A stretch of DNA of 47,199 bases, from contig JADLCT010000061.1 in NCBI GenBank assembly GCA_020847045.1, forward strand, positions 1 to 47,199, written 5' to 3'. Source of the stretch: Bryobacterales bacterium. Its GTDB lineage: Bacteria > Acidobacteriota > Terriglobia > Bryobacterales > Bryobacteraceae. Position numbers and translations under genes: made by a program. The notes under the pieces are model-generated. The model had not been told where the DNA came from and made no database searches. It was given only the letters and a program-made list of their open reading frames with translations. Of the stretch, positions 7,915 through 15,621 are shown in pieces. Within the stretch, counting starts at the first letter, position 1. Each line of letters starts with the position of its first letter.

Positions 7915-8709
7915 ATGACCAACACGTCTATCCCACATGCCTGCGGTTACGCTCCCGTCCGCGGTCTGAGGCTCTACTACGAGATGCACGGCGCGCGGGA
8001 GGGCGTCCCGCTCGTGCTCTTCCATGGCGGAGGCTCCACCATCGATTCCACCTTCGGCCGCCTGCTGCCGCATCTCGCCAGCCATCGTGTGGTTGCCATC
8101 GAGGAACGCGGCCACGGCCGGAGTTCAGACCTCGATGAGCCAATCACCTTCGCATCCTCAGCCGATGACGCCGCCGCCCTGCTGGAGTACCTCAAGATTG
8201 GGCAGGCGGATCTGTTTGGCTTCAGCAATGGCGCCAGCGTCGCGCTCCATGTGGCCATCCGCCACCCTGTGCTTGTCCGCAAACTGATCTTCGCGTCGTC
8301 CATTACGAAGCGCTCCGGCGCGCCGGAGCAGTTGTGGAAATTCATCGACGGCGGGGACTTCTCCGTCATGCCACAGGCGTTGAAGGACGCCTTTCTCGCC
8401 GTGAACCCCGATGAGGCCCAGTTGCGATCCATGCATGACAAGGACGCCACCCGCATGAGGACCTTCGCCGATGTGCCCGATGAGGCGCTCCGGGCCTTGC
8501 GCGCCGCCACGCTCATTCTGGCCGGCGACCGCGACATAACGCTTCCGGAACATGCCATCGAGCTTTCACGCCTTATTCCAGGAGGACGGCTGCTTCTGCT
8601 GCCCGGCGGCCACGGCGACTATATCGGCGAAGCTTCGGCGCAACCCGCAATTTCCGGCTACCCGGCGATTACCGCCCGCCTGATCGAAAGATTTCTGGAG
8701 GAAGAATAG
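7915..8709 (+). CDS. Alpha/beta hydrolase
   Basis: Cytosolic serine hydrolase of 264 aa with a standard alpha/beta-hydrolase layout: oxyanion-hole HGGG (37-40), RGHGRS (66-70), nucleophile elbow GFSNG with Ser104, acid around Asp207 in AGDRDIT, and catalytic His233 in PGGHGDY. There is no signal peptide. The substrate cannot be predicted; relatives include esterases and 3-oxoadipate enol-lactonase-like enzymes. It stands alone between the transporter cluster and the tRNA-linked SulP segment. Confidence 0.88.
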   Translation: MTNTSIPHACGYAPVRGLRLYYEMHGAREGVPLVLFHGGGSTIDSTFGRLLPHLASHRVVAIEERGHGRSSDLDEPITFASSADDAAALLEYLKIGQADLFGFSNGASVALHVAIRHPVLVRKLIFASSITKRSGAPEQLWKFIDGGDFSVMPQALKDAFLAVNPDEAQLRSMHDKDATRMRTFADVPDEALRALRAATLILAGDRDITLPEHAIELSRLIPGGRLLLLPGGHGDYIGEASAQPAISGYPAITARLIERFLEEE

Positions 8710-8721
8710 AAGGGGAGGGGC

Positions 8722-8746
8722 GGGGAAGTGATTGGCTGGAAGGCAG
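8722..8746. repeat. Distal att-like copy of the tRNA-Gln 3' end (25-bp direct repeat)
   Basis: 24 of 25 bases match 10982-11006, which covers the last 14 bases of the tRNA-Gln gene (including encoded CCA) plus 11 flanking bases. The only mismatch is at 8740. The two copies bracket the SulP and ArsR genes, as attL/attR copies would after integration at a tRNA 3' end. No integrase is left in the segment. The 133 bases between this repeat and the SulP stop hold no gene that I can see. Confidence 0.65.
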
Positions 8747-8879
8747 CGGGCGGACCATGTTTCAGGCGGCGAGGGGGAGTTGTCATGCCGCCGCAGGAAC
8801 GGCTCATCCCATCTACAATCGCTCGACTGCTGCTCAGGATGCCAACAGACCTGGGTGCCGGACCGCGCAAAGACTTAGG

Positions 8880-10538
8880 TCACGCGAGTAGCACGCGGGC
8901 GCGGCTCAGCGCGGACTCGAGCGAGGGCGTGAGGTTCCCGGAACCGATGCGTTCGTGAAATGCCGCCCGCTCCATCATGCGCGCCGGTTGATCGCGCATT
9001 CCGCATAGGAGCAGCGAACGGCCGTTTTGCCGCAGAGCATCGGCCAGATGCTCAAGCGCGTGCAGGCCAGTCGCGTCAATGGCCGTCATGTTGCGCAGCC
9101 GCAGAATCACCACTCTGGGCAGTGATTCGATCTCCTGTTCGATGTCATCGAGCTTGCCGGTGCTCCCGAAGAGGAACGGGCCATGAATGCGATAGATGGC
9201 GACGTCGTTGGGGATATCGTGTAGCTGGAGGCTGTGGCGGCGGCCGGCGGCGATGTAGTCGGGCGTGACCCGGGCAATCGACGTGGTCGAGGTGACTCGC
9301 CGGATGTATAACAGGGCGGCGAGGACCATACCGGCCTCGACCGCGACGGTGAGGTCGGCAAGAACCGTAAGGAGAAAGGTGATGCTCCACACGGCGGCTT
9401 CGGCTGGCCCCAGCTTGATGACCTCAGGGATTTCACGCCACTCTCCCATGTCGTACGACACGATGAGGAGTATTCCCGCCAGCACCGTCAACGGGACGTG
9501 TCGCGCGAGCGGAGCCGCAAACAGGAGAATCAGGAGCAGGGTCAAGGCGTGTGTCATGCCCGCGACGGGCGTCTTCGCTCCTGACCTGATGTTGGTGGCG
9601 GTGCGAGCAATCGCACCAGTGGCAGGGAGGCCGCCAAAGAGCGGTGACAGCGCGTTGGCGAGGCCTTGGGCCGTCAACTCCACATTGGGATCGTGCCGGT
9701 CGCCGGCCATGCGATCGGCGACTACCGCGGAAAGCAGAGACTCAATGGCGCCCAGCATCGCCACGGTGAGGGCGGGAGACAGGAGCGTCAGGACCAGATC
9801 GGGCCGGAACGAGGGCAGGTGCAGTGCCGGAACACCGCTCGGCACGCCACCGAACCGGCTCCCTATTGTCTCGACGTGAAGGTGTCCCAGAAAGACGGCC
9901 AGGGAGCCGGCGAGCAGCGCGAGAATGCTTCCCGGGATTCGACGCGACAGCCCACGAAGGATCAGGATGGTGGCGACTGTTGCCGCACCCAACAGCGTTG
10001 CGGCCCCCGAGGCCGTGCCGGCATGAGCCAGGAGGATTTGCAAACGGCCGAGAAACTCGCCCGGGAGGGGTGGTGTCTGCAGGCCAAACAGGTCGCGGAT
10101 CTGAGTGCTGGCGATCAACACGCCGATGCCATTCGTGAACCCGATGACCACGGGGCGGGGGAAGTACTTGACCGCCGTTCCGAGACCCGTCACGCCCAGC
10201 AGAACGAGCATCACGCCAGCCATCAGCGTGCACATGAACAGGCCGTCGATGCCATGTGCCGCGACGATGCCCGAGATGACCACGACGAATGCCCCGGTAG
10301 GTCCGCCGATCTGCACCCGCGATCCGCCGAGTGCGGAGATGGTGAACCCCGCGACAACGGCGCAGTAGAGGCCATTCTCTGGCGGCAGGCCCGAGGCGAT
10401 CGCAAAGGCCATGGCAAGGGGAAGGGCCACGAGGCCCACGGTCACGCCCGCGACCACGTCGCTCAGCAGCGTGTCGAAAGAGTAGCCTTTGCGGAGGCAC
10501 TGGACCAGCTTCGGGACCGGGATCGTCTTCAGGTTCAT
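8880..10538 (-). CDS. SulP family inorganic anion transporter with STAS domain
   Basis: Inner-membrane transporter of 552 aa of the SLC26/SulP family. The family signature region is visible (VALPLAMAFAIASGLPPENG, then GGSRVQIGGPTGAFVV), followed by many hydrophobic helices up to about residue 425. A C-terminal cytoplasmic STAS domain follows (VVILRLRNMTAIDATGLHAL). SulP proteins carry sulfate, bicarbonate or other anions; the substrate is not determined here. It is divergent from an ArsR-type regulator over a 56-base AT-rich spacer with two overlapping palindromes, so repression by that regulator is likely. The pair lies inside a tRNA-flanked segment and may be horizontally acquired. Confidence 0.93.
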   Translation of the reverse strand: MNLKTIPVPKLVQCLRKGYSFDTLLSDVVAGVTVGLVALPLAMAFAIASGLPPENGLYCAVVAGFTISALGGSRVQIGGPTGAFVVVISGIVAAHGIDGLFMCTLMAGVMLVLLGVTGLGTAVKYFPRPVVIGFTNGIGVLIASTQIRDLFGLQTPPLPGEFLGRLQILLAHAGTASGAATLLGAATVATILILRGLSRRIPGSILALLAGSLAVFLGHLHVETIGSRFGGVPSGVPALHLPSFRPDLVLTLLSPALTVAMLGAIESLLSAVVADRMAGDRHDPNVELTAQGLANALSPLFGGLPATGAIARTATNIRSGAKTPVAGMTHALTLLLILLFAAPLARHVPLTVLAGILLIVSYDMGEWREIPEVIKLGPAEAAVWSITFLLTVLADLTVAVEAGMVLAALLYIRRVTSTTSIARVTPDYIAAGRRHSLQLHDIPNDVAIYRIHGPFLFGSTGKLDDIEQEIESLPRVVILRLRNMTAIDATGLHALEHLADALRQNGRSLLLCGMRDQPARMMERAAFHERIGSGNLTPSLESALSRARVLLA

Positions 10539-10564
10539 GGCCAGGTTGGCGACGCACTTTCTAT

Positions 10565-10584
10565 ATATTGCAATATTCGAATAT
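10565..10584. promoter_or_regulatory. Overlapping palindromic operators in the SulP/ArsR divergent promoter
   Basis: Two perfect 12-base palindromes overlap with an 8-base offset: ATATTGCAATAT at 10565-10576 and ATATTCGAATAT at 10573-10584. They lie in the 56-base spacer between the two divergent start codons (10538 and 10595), where a dimeric ArsR-family repressor would block both promoters. The strong AT-richness stands out from the surrounding GC-rich DNA. Confidence 0.65.
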
Positions 10585-10594
10585 ATAATAGCGA

Positions 10595-10969
10595 ATGATG
10601 CCCCGCGCGACGGCTTGCCCCGATGTTGTTGGTGATCTCCAGGTGTTCAAAGCGTCGTTCTTCAAGGCTCTCGCTCATCCCGTTCGAATCGGGATACTCG
10701 AAGAACTGGTGCGGCGGGAGATGAGCGTTCAGGAGCTCCAGTCGGCACTCGGCCTGGAGCAGCCGCTGGTATCACAGCAGTTGAGCGTACTCCGCACGAA
10801 CAACGTGATTGCCGGACGCAAGGAAGGTGTCATCGTCCGTTACCGCGTGCGCGACCGGCTTGTGGGTGATCTGCTCGATGTTGCGCGTGCGATCTTCAAC
10901 AATCAGCTGACTGGAACGCAGGACTTGTTGAAGCAACTCCGAAAGCAAAGCCGCCGTCCACTCTCATGA
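10595..10969 (+). CDS. ArsR-family winged-helix transcriptional regulator
   Basis: Regulator of 124 aa. The winged helix-turn-helix spans about residues 22-95, with FKALAHPVRIGILEELV, the recognition region LGLEQPLVSQQLSVLR and the wing GRKEGVIVRYRV. Only one cysteine is present (near residue 9), and the alpha-3 region lacks the metal-binding CxC of arsenic/cadmium sensors. A classical metal sensor or a two-cysteine persulfide sensor is therefore unlikely, and the signal is unknown. It is divergent from the SulP transporter and probably represses it and itself through the palindromes at 10565-10584. Start is the first ATG of an ATGATG pair. Confidence 0.9.
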   Translation: MMPRATACPDVVGDLQVFKASFFKALAHPVRIGILEELVRREMSVQELQSALGLEQPLVSQQLSVLRTNNVIAGRKEGVIVRYRVRDRLVGDLLDVARAIFNNQLTGTQDLLKQLRKQSRRPLS

Positions 10970-10981
10970 TGGCGAATGAAT

Positions 10982-11006
10982 GGGGAAGTGATTGGCTGGG
11001 AGGCAG
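10982..11006. repeat. tRNA-proximal att-like repeat overlapping the tRNA-Gln 3' end
   Basis: Partner of the repeat at 8722-8746 (24/25 identity). It includes the tRNA acceptor 3' strand and CCA (10993-11003 region) and 11 bases beyond the gene, so integration here would leave the tRNA intact. Confidence 0.65.
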
Positions 11007-11066
11007 GGATTCGAACCCCGATAGGCGGATCCAGAGTCCGCAGTCTTACCGTTAGACGACCTCCCA
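10993..11066 (-). tRNA. tRNA-Gln (anticodon CTG)
   Basis: Full cloverleaf of 74 bases with encoded CCA, read on the minus strand. Acceptor TGGGAGG pairs with CCTCCCA; the D-arm is GTCT-AACGGTA-AGAC; the anticodon stem GCGGA/TCCGC encloses loop CTCTGGA (anticodon CTG, reading CAG); the T-arm is CGGGG-TTCGAAT-CCCTG. The weak U1-A72 pair and discriminator G are typical of tRNA-Gln. A TATAAT box lies at 11085-11090, upstream on the same strand. The 3' end is duplicated at 8722-8746. Confidence 0.96.
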
Positions 11067-11084
11067 GCAGGAAGCGCAATTCCC

Positions 11085-11090
11085 ATTATA
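11085..11090 (-). promoter_or_regulatory. -10 box of the tRNA-Gln gene
   Basis: Perfect TATAAT on the minus strand, 18 bases before the tRNA 5' end. No clear TTGACA-like -35 is visible at the usual spacing. Confidence 0.5.
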
Positions 11091-11145
11091 GTTCAGCGCT
11101 TAGGCGGCACGCCACATGCCGGCCGTAAATTGCGCCCCGCCGGCG

Positions 11146-12678
11146 CTACCCGCGCAGAGTCGTTACGGTGAGCGCCCGCCCGTAGCTTTGCTCAAAAATT
11201 TCGGCTACACGGCCGCTGGCCCACGCCTCCAGATCGACTCCCTTCTGCGAATTGATCCGCAACTGGACTGTCCCGTTCTGCAGCGTGACCTTCAAGGCCT
11301 GGACTCGTTGCGCCTTGCCGAGATCCAACGCATTGGACAGCCGCAGCAGCGGGATCAGCAACATCAGAATCCGGCGGTCTTCCACGGGCAGCGCTTGATA
11401 CGCCACATGGCGTGCGCCGGGCATCGACTTCCTGTGGAACCGGCACAACGAGGCGATCAGCATCCGCTCGCGCGCCGTGAAGCCGGGAAGTTCGGCGTTC
11501 TGCACAATGTACTCGGAGTGCTTGTGGTGTCCGGTGTCGCTGATGTAATGCCCCGCGTCGTAAAGAGACGCCGCCGCCTCCAACAATTTGCCCGTCTCGG
11601 GCGGCAGCCGGTGCAACGGTTCCAACGACTCGAACAGCGTGTGGGCCATCGAAGCGGTTTTGCGCGCATGCGCCAGGTCCACGCCGAACCGCCGCGCCGT
11701 CTCCTCGATCACCCTCCTTTGCTCGGTGGACAGACGGGAGCGTTCGGCCCCCACGCGCCGCTGCGCCAGATCCGCGATGATCCCTTCGCGCACGCCCGCC
11801 GCGCAGTAGTGCAGCGCCGGCTGCTGCAACTGGTCCAGCACATGCATCAGCACGGCCGCCCCGGGCACGATGATCTCCGCGCGCCTCGGTCCCAGCCCCA
11901 CCACGCGCCGCCGCTGCGCCAGGTCCTTCGAGGACAGCTCGCGGAAGAGTTTCCGGATCTGTGGCGCCGTGGCCCGCCGCTTGTCGGCCTCCTCACGCCG
12001 CGCTCTGGGGACCCGGTTCACCGCGCACACCACCGCGGCGGCCGTCGCCGACGTCGCGATCACGCGCTGGAATTCGAGCCTTCGGAACCGCCGCATCGCC
12101 TCGGCGGACTTCTCGGCAATCCAATCGTGCAGCGCCGACAGGTCATCGGTTCCCGGCGGATCCTGCTTGCAAAACATCCCCGCCAGCCGCACCGCTCCCA
12201 GCGGCCTTGAAAAGGCCTCGCGGAAGCGTCCATTCTCGCCCACGATGATCTCGGCGCTGCCGCCGCCGATGTCCACAATCAGAATCCGGCTGCGCGGATG
12301 CGCCCAGCGGCTCTGCACGCCCAGATGGATCAGGCGCGCCTCTTCCTGGCCAGAGACGATCTCCACCGGCGAACCGATGGCTTCGCTGGCGCGGTCCAGA
12401 AACATCGTCTGGTTGCTCGCGTCGCGCACCGCCGCCGTCGCCACCGCCCGCACCGCTTTGATGTCCAGCTTGCGGTAGGTCTGCGCCATTTTTTTCAACA
12501 TGCCGCACACCAGGCTCATCGCCTGCTCGCTGATTACACCCTGGCCGAACACGCTTTCGCCCAGCCGCGTCACCTGCCGCTCACTGGCCAGCGCCTCCAA
12601 ATGGCCCTGCGCATCGACGCCGGCGGCCAGCATGCGCACGGAGTTCGAACCGATGTCGATGGCGGCATAACGGGGCAT
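11146..12678 (-). CDS. Ppx/GppA phosphatase family protein with C-terminal HD-like domain
   Basis: Exopolyphosphatase / guanosine pentaphosphate phosphatase family, 510 aa. The ASKHA fold is marked by AIDIGSNSVR (6-15), SGQEEARL (catalytic Glu region, about 109-116) and DIGGGSAEII (136-145). The C-terminal part (about 330-510) is HD-like, with YDAGHYISDTGHHKHSEYIV. It releases phosphate from polyphosphate or converts pppGpp to ppGpp. The start at 12678 begins the protein directly at the ASKHA motif; the 17 codons upstream are not conserved-looking and overlap the divergent promoter. It is divergent, with only 25 bases between, from two tandem thymidylate-kinase-like genes. The tRNA-Gln gene follows it. 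Confidence 0.9.
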   Translation of the reverse strand: MPRYAAIDIGSNSVRMLAAGVDAQGHLEALASERQVTRLGESVFGQGVISEQAMSLVCGMLKKMAQTYRKLDIKAVRAVATAAVRDASNQTMFLDRASEAIGSPVEIVSGQEEARLIHLGVQSRWAHPRSRILIVDIGGGSAEIIVGENGRFREAFSRPLGAVRLAGMFCKQDPPGTDDLSALHDWIAEKSAEAMRRFRRLEFQRVIATSATAAAVVCAVNRVPRARREEADKRRATAPQIRKLFRELSSKDLAQRRRVVGLGPRRAEIIVPGAAVLMHVLDQLQQPALHYCAAGVREGIIADLAQRRVGAERSRLSTEQRRVIEETARRFGVDLAHARKTASMAHTLFESLEPLHRLPPETGKLLEAAASLYDAGHYISDTGHHKHSEYIVQNAELPGFTARERMLIASLCRFHRKSMPGARHVAYQALPVEDRRILMLLIPLLRLSNALDLGKAQRVQALKVTLQNGTVQLRINSQKGVDLEAWASGRVAEIFEQSYGRALTVTTLRG

Positions 12679-12683
12679 ACGGC

Positions 12684-12689
12684 TATAAT
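12684..12689 (+). promoter_or_regulatory. -10 box for the tandem kinase genes
   Basis: Perfect TATAAT, 14 bases before the ATG at 12704 and inside the 25-base spacer shared with the divergent ppx/gppA gene. Transcription would start about 7 bases before the ATG, leaving almost no leader. No good -35 box is seen. Confidence 0.5.
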
Positions 12690-12703
12690 ACGGCTTCGCC
12701 GCC

Positions 12704-13408
12704 ATGCCCCTTCCCACGCTGCAACCCAATCGCTACAAAGGGAAACTCATCATCGTCGAAGGAATAGACGGCTCGGGCAAATCCACTCAGCTTTCTCTTC
12801 TGGCCCAATACCTGCGCGCTCCCGGCCGGCCCGTCGCCTATAGCGCCTGGAACTCCTCTCCCCTGGTGAAGGAAACCACGCGCCGCGGCAAGAAGAAGGA
12901 GATGTTCACGCCCACCACCTTCAGTCTCATCCACGCCACCGACTTCGCCGACCGCATGGAGCGCTACATCATTCCCATGCTCAAGGCCGGGGCCGTCGTG
13001 TGTGCCGACCGCTACGCCTTCACCGCCTATGCCCGCGACGTTGTCCGGGGCGTCAGCCGCCAGTGGGTGCGCAACCTCTACCGCTTCGCCGTCAAGCCCA
13101 ACCTTGCTTTTTACTTCCGCGTTCCGCTCGAAGTGGCCATTGGCCGGATTCTGGGCGGCCGCGACGCCATCAAATACTACGAGGCGGGCATGGATCTCGG
13201 ACTCAGCCGCAACATTGTCGAGAGCTTCCGCCTGTTTCAAGGCAGGATTCTCGAGGAATACGACGCCATGGCCGCCGAGATGGGCTTCCACATCATCGAC
13301 GCCACCGGCTCCATCGAAAAACAGCAGCAACAGATGCGGGACATCGTCGATCGCGAACTTGGCATCACGCTGCCCGCCTCCTCGCCGCGACCGGAGACCC
13401 GCGCATGA
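12704..13408 (+). CDS. Thymidylate-kinase-like P-loop kinase (copy 1)
   Basis: P-loop nucleoside-monophosphate kinase of 234 aa of the thymidylate kinase (dTMP kinase) superfamily. The intact P-loop is EGIDGSGKSTQ with Lys26, DRY (CADRYAF) marks the substrate-binding segment, and an arginine-containing lid-like region follows. A motif YYEAGMDLGLS is shared with the gene immediately downstream and is not part of the textbook dTMP kinase pattern that I know. It may phosphorylate dTMP or another phosphorylated substrate. The stop overlaps the start of copy 2 (ATGA), so the products are probably made in equal amounts and may form a heterodimer, since dTMP kinases are dimers. Confidence 0.85.
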   Translation: MPLPTLQPNRYKGKLIIVEGIDGSGKSTQLSLLAQYLRAPGRPVAYSAWNSSPLVKETTRRGKKKEMFTPTTFSLIHATDFADRMERYIIPMLKAGAVVCADRYAFTAYARDVVRGVSRQWVRNLYRFAVKPNLAFYFRVPLEVAIGRILGGRDAIKYYEAGMDLGLSRNIVESFRLFQGRILEEYDAMAAEMGFHIIDATGSIEKQQQQMRDIVDRELGITLPASSPRPETRA

Positions 13409-14151
13409 CGCCGCGCACGCCGCTGCGGTTCTACGGCGATCCGCTGCCCGACGTGGATACCGGCGAATTGCAGGGCAAGCTGATCGTGATCGAGGGCCCC
13501 GACGCCGTCGGCAGGACCACGCAGATCGACCGCCTCCGCACGTGGCTGGAGGCCTCAGGCCACGCCGTTCTCGACACCGGCATGGCCCGCTCGGCGCTGG
13601 CCGGGAAGGGGATTCAGCAGGCCAAGGAAGGCAACACCTTCGGACCGCTCACGATGACGCTGTTCTACACGACGGATTTCGCCGACCGTCTGGAGAACGA
13701 GATCATTCCCGCTCTGCGCGCCGGGTTTGTCGTTCTCACCGACCGCTACATCTACTCCATCATCGCCCGCGCCATCGCGCGCGGAGAGAATCGCGCCTGG
13801 ATCGAAAACGTCGCCAGCTTCGCCCTGGTTCCGCACGTCGTCTACTATCTCCGCGCCGAGGTTCCGGATCTGGTTTCGCGTGTGGTCGTGGGACGCGGCC
13901 AGTTCGATTATTGGGAGAGTGGCATGGACCTTGGGCTCTCCTCGGACATGTATGACAGCTTCGTGAAGTACCAGGACAAGCTGATCCGCGCGCTCGACAG
14001 CATGTCGGACCGCTACGGCTTTGTCACCATCGACGCCTCGCGCCCACCCGACTCGATCTTCGCCGACTTGCAGCGCTCCATCGCGCACCTGTTCGGCGGC
14101 GTCAGCCGGACCGCTGCCCCGAGGCCCGGCCGGGGAACCCAGTCCAAGTAG
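13405..14151 (+). CDS. Thymidylate-kinase-like protein with altered P-loop (copy 2)
   Basis: Paralogue of the preceding gene, 248 aa. Its P-loop is EGPDAVGRTTQ: Arg37 replaces the invariant Walker A lysine. The remaining landmarks are kept: TTDFADR, the DRY motif (LTDRYIY) and YWESGMDLGLS. The frame is open far upstream in parallel with copy 1, but ATG 13405 overlaps the copy 1 stop and gives a sensible length. It is either a catalytically altered partner subunit or a kinase that uses Arg in place of Lys. It ends 12 bases from the convergent hpt gene. Confidence 0.83.
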   Translation: MTPRTPLRFYGDPLPDVDTGELQGKLIVIEGPDAVGRTTQIDRLRTWLEASGHAVLDTGMARSALAGKGIQQAKEGNTFGPLTMTLFYTTDFADRLENEIIPALRAGFVVLTDRYIYSIIARAIARGENRAWIENVASFALVPHVVYYLRAEVPDLVSRVVVGRGQFDYWESGMDLGLSSDMYDSFVKYQDKLIRALDSMSDRYGFVTIDASRPPDSIFADLQRSIAHLFGGVSRTAAPRPGRGTQSK

Positions 14152-14163
14152 GCGCCGGCGCCG

Positions 14164-14694
14164 CTACTCCACCACGCAGATGTCCGGCAGGTTCCGGTAG
14201 TCCTCGGCGAAGTCCAATCCGTAGCCGACCACGAACTCGTCGGGCACCGTGAAGCCGCAATAGTTGGGTTGAATGGGACGAAGCCGCCGCGATGGTTTGT
14301 CCAGCAGCGCCGCCACCTTGATCGAACGCGGCCGCCGTTGCTGCAGCAACTGGATCAGATAAGTGAGCGTCACGCCCGTGTCGACAATATCTTCCACCAC
14401 GATGACGTCCTTGCCTTCCAGCGACGCGTCGATGTCCTTGGTCAGCCTTACCTCGCCGGACGAGGTCTTGCCCTTGCCGTAACTGCTGATGCCGATGAAC
14501 TCCACACGGACATGCCGCGGGATGGCGCGCACCAGGTCGGCCAGGAAAATCCATGAGCCCTTCAGGATGCCGATCATGTATATCGGCCCTTCCGGATAGG
14601 CGGCGTGAATCTCGGCGCCCAGTGCCTGAATCCGCTCATGAATCATCGCGGCGGACAACAGCACGCGCAGTTTGCTCTGGTCTGGCTCCGGCAT
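14164..14694 (-). CDS. hpt: Hypoxanthine (guanine) phosphoribosyltransferase
   Basis: Purine-salvage enzyme of 176 aa that turns hypoxanthine or guanine plus PRPP into IMP or GMP. It shows the PRPP-binding motif VIVVEDIVDTGVTL, the flexible-loop segment EFIGISSYG and the C-terminal FVVGYGLDFAEDYRNLPDI, typical of Hpt. A TACAAT box at 14704-14709 (minus) lies 9 bases before the ATG, so the mRNA is probably leaderless or nearly so. It is convergent with the kinase pair. Confidence 0.95.
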   Translation of the reverse strand: MPEPDQSKLRVLLSAAMIHERIQALGAEIHAAYPEGPIYMIGILKGSWIFLADLVRAIPRHVRVEFIGISSYGKGKTSSGEVRLTKDIDASLEGKDVIVVEDIVDTGVTLTYLIQLLQQRRPRSIKVAALLDKPSRRLRPIQPNYCGFTVPDEFVVGYGLDFAEDYRNLPDICVVE

Positions 14695-14732
14695 GGAAGC
14701 ACGATTGTATCAGGACGGACGCGAGCGCCCGC

Positions 14733-15581
14733 TCAATCCGCGCGGCGCAGGCGCAGGCTCGGCGGTCCAATGTGAATGTGCGCCGCGGAGGCCTTTCCCG
14801 GCACGGCCGCCCGGAACAGGAAGTACGGCACGCGCAGCGACTCCAGATGCCGGCGCAGCCACTGTCCCGGTTCCGAATCGGGATCGATGGCCACGTCCAC
14901 GCGGCCACGGTGGTCATACCCCAGCGCCTTATGAAACGCCGTCTCGCCCTTGGCGCTCACGGGCAGGCCGCGCCCGAATTTCGCCTCGAAACGCAACACC
15001 GTCTCGCGCCATTGCGCGGGCAGAAGCTCGCCCGCGCCCTCGTACTTCTCCGCCACCGGCAGCGGGCCGTATGGCACGAGAGGCGTCTCGCCGGAGGCTT
15101 GCTCGAACTCCGCTTCGCGCCGTGCGATCTCCGAGATCTCTTTCAAAAGCCGCGCCCGTGACTCGGCCTCATCCAGCGCCCGCTTGGTCCGGTCCAGATC
15201 CTCCAGAAAGGGCGTCAGGCTCAGCCGCGACGCCGCCCCCGCTTCCACGCGCGCCCTGGCTTCTTCCAACGCGCCGCGCCGGCGGTCCACGCGGCGTGTG
15301 GCGGCGCCCACCATCTCATCGGCCTGCTCCGGCGACAGATCCTCCACGGCCAACTGCCCGTACAACGTCTCGCGCAGGAGAGCCTCGTCGCGCAGGTCAT
15401 CGCGCTGTGCTTCCAGACGCCGCAGCGACGATGGAGCGGCCACTCCCGCGGCCACCATCTCCCTCACTCGCTCAATCTCGCGAGCCAGTTCCTGTCCGGC
15501 CGCCACGCCCGGCGCGGGCACACTTTGCCCCCGCAGCGCGAACGCGCACACAACGGCCGCGACGATTCCGGTCACACGCAT
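14733..15581 (-). CDS. Secreted coiled-coil protein with M15-like C-terminal domain
   Basis: Exported protein of 282 aa. The signal peptide is MRVTGIVAAVVCAFALRGQS. A long alpha-helical coiled coil (about 30-190) is rich in Arg, Glu and Ala, and a compact C-terminal domain occupies about 195-282. That domain shows H..GRVDVAID and, near the end, AHIHIG. This H..D...HxH spacing resembles the zinc site of M15 (VanY/DacD-like) D-Ala-D-Ala carboxypeptidases. A periplasmic role on peptidoglycan is plausible, but the assignment rests on a short motif. The start was chosen at the signal peptide; the open frame extends much further upstream across the divergent rsfS gene. A TACTAA/TAAAAT box lies 8-11 bases before the ATG. 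Confidence 0.65.
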   Translation of the reverse strand: MRVTGIVAAVVCAFALRGQSVPAPGVAAGQELAREIERVREMVAAGVAAPSSLRRLEAQRDDLRDEALLRETLYGQLAVEDLSPEQADEMVGAATRRVDRRRGALEEARARVEAGAASRLSLTPFLEDLDRTKRALDEAESRARLLKEISEIARREAEFEQASGETPLVPYGPLPVAEKYEGAGELLPAQWRETVLRFEAKFGRGLPVSAKGETAFHKALGYDHRGRVDVAIDPDSEPGQWLRRHLESLRVPYFLFRAAVPGKASAAHIHIGPPSLRLRRAD

Positions 15582-15608
15582 TCCCTTCCATTTTAGTACG
15601 ATAAGCTC

Positions 15609-15613
15609 AGGAG
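15609..15613 (+). promoter_or_regulatory. Shine-Dalgarno site placing rsfS on an ATA start
   Basis: AGGAG at 15609-15613 is followed after 8 bases by ATA at 15622. This is ideal ribosome-binding spacing and there is no ATG, GTG or TTG at that point. It decides the rsfS start call. Confidence 0.5.
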
Positions 15614-15621
15614 TTTCACTC

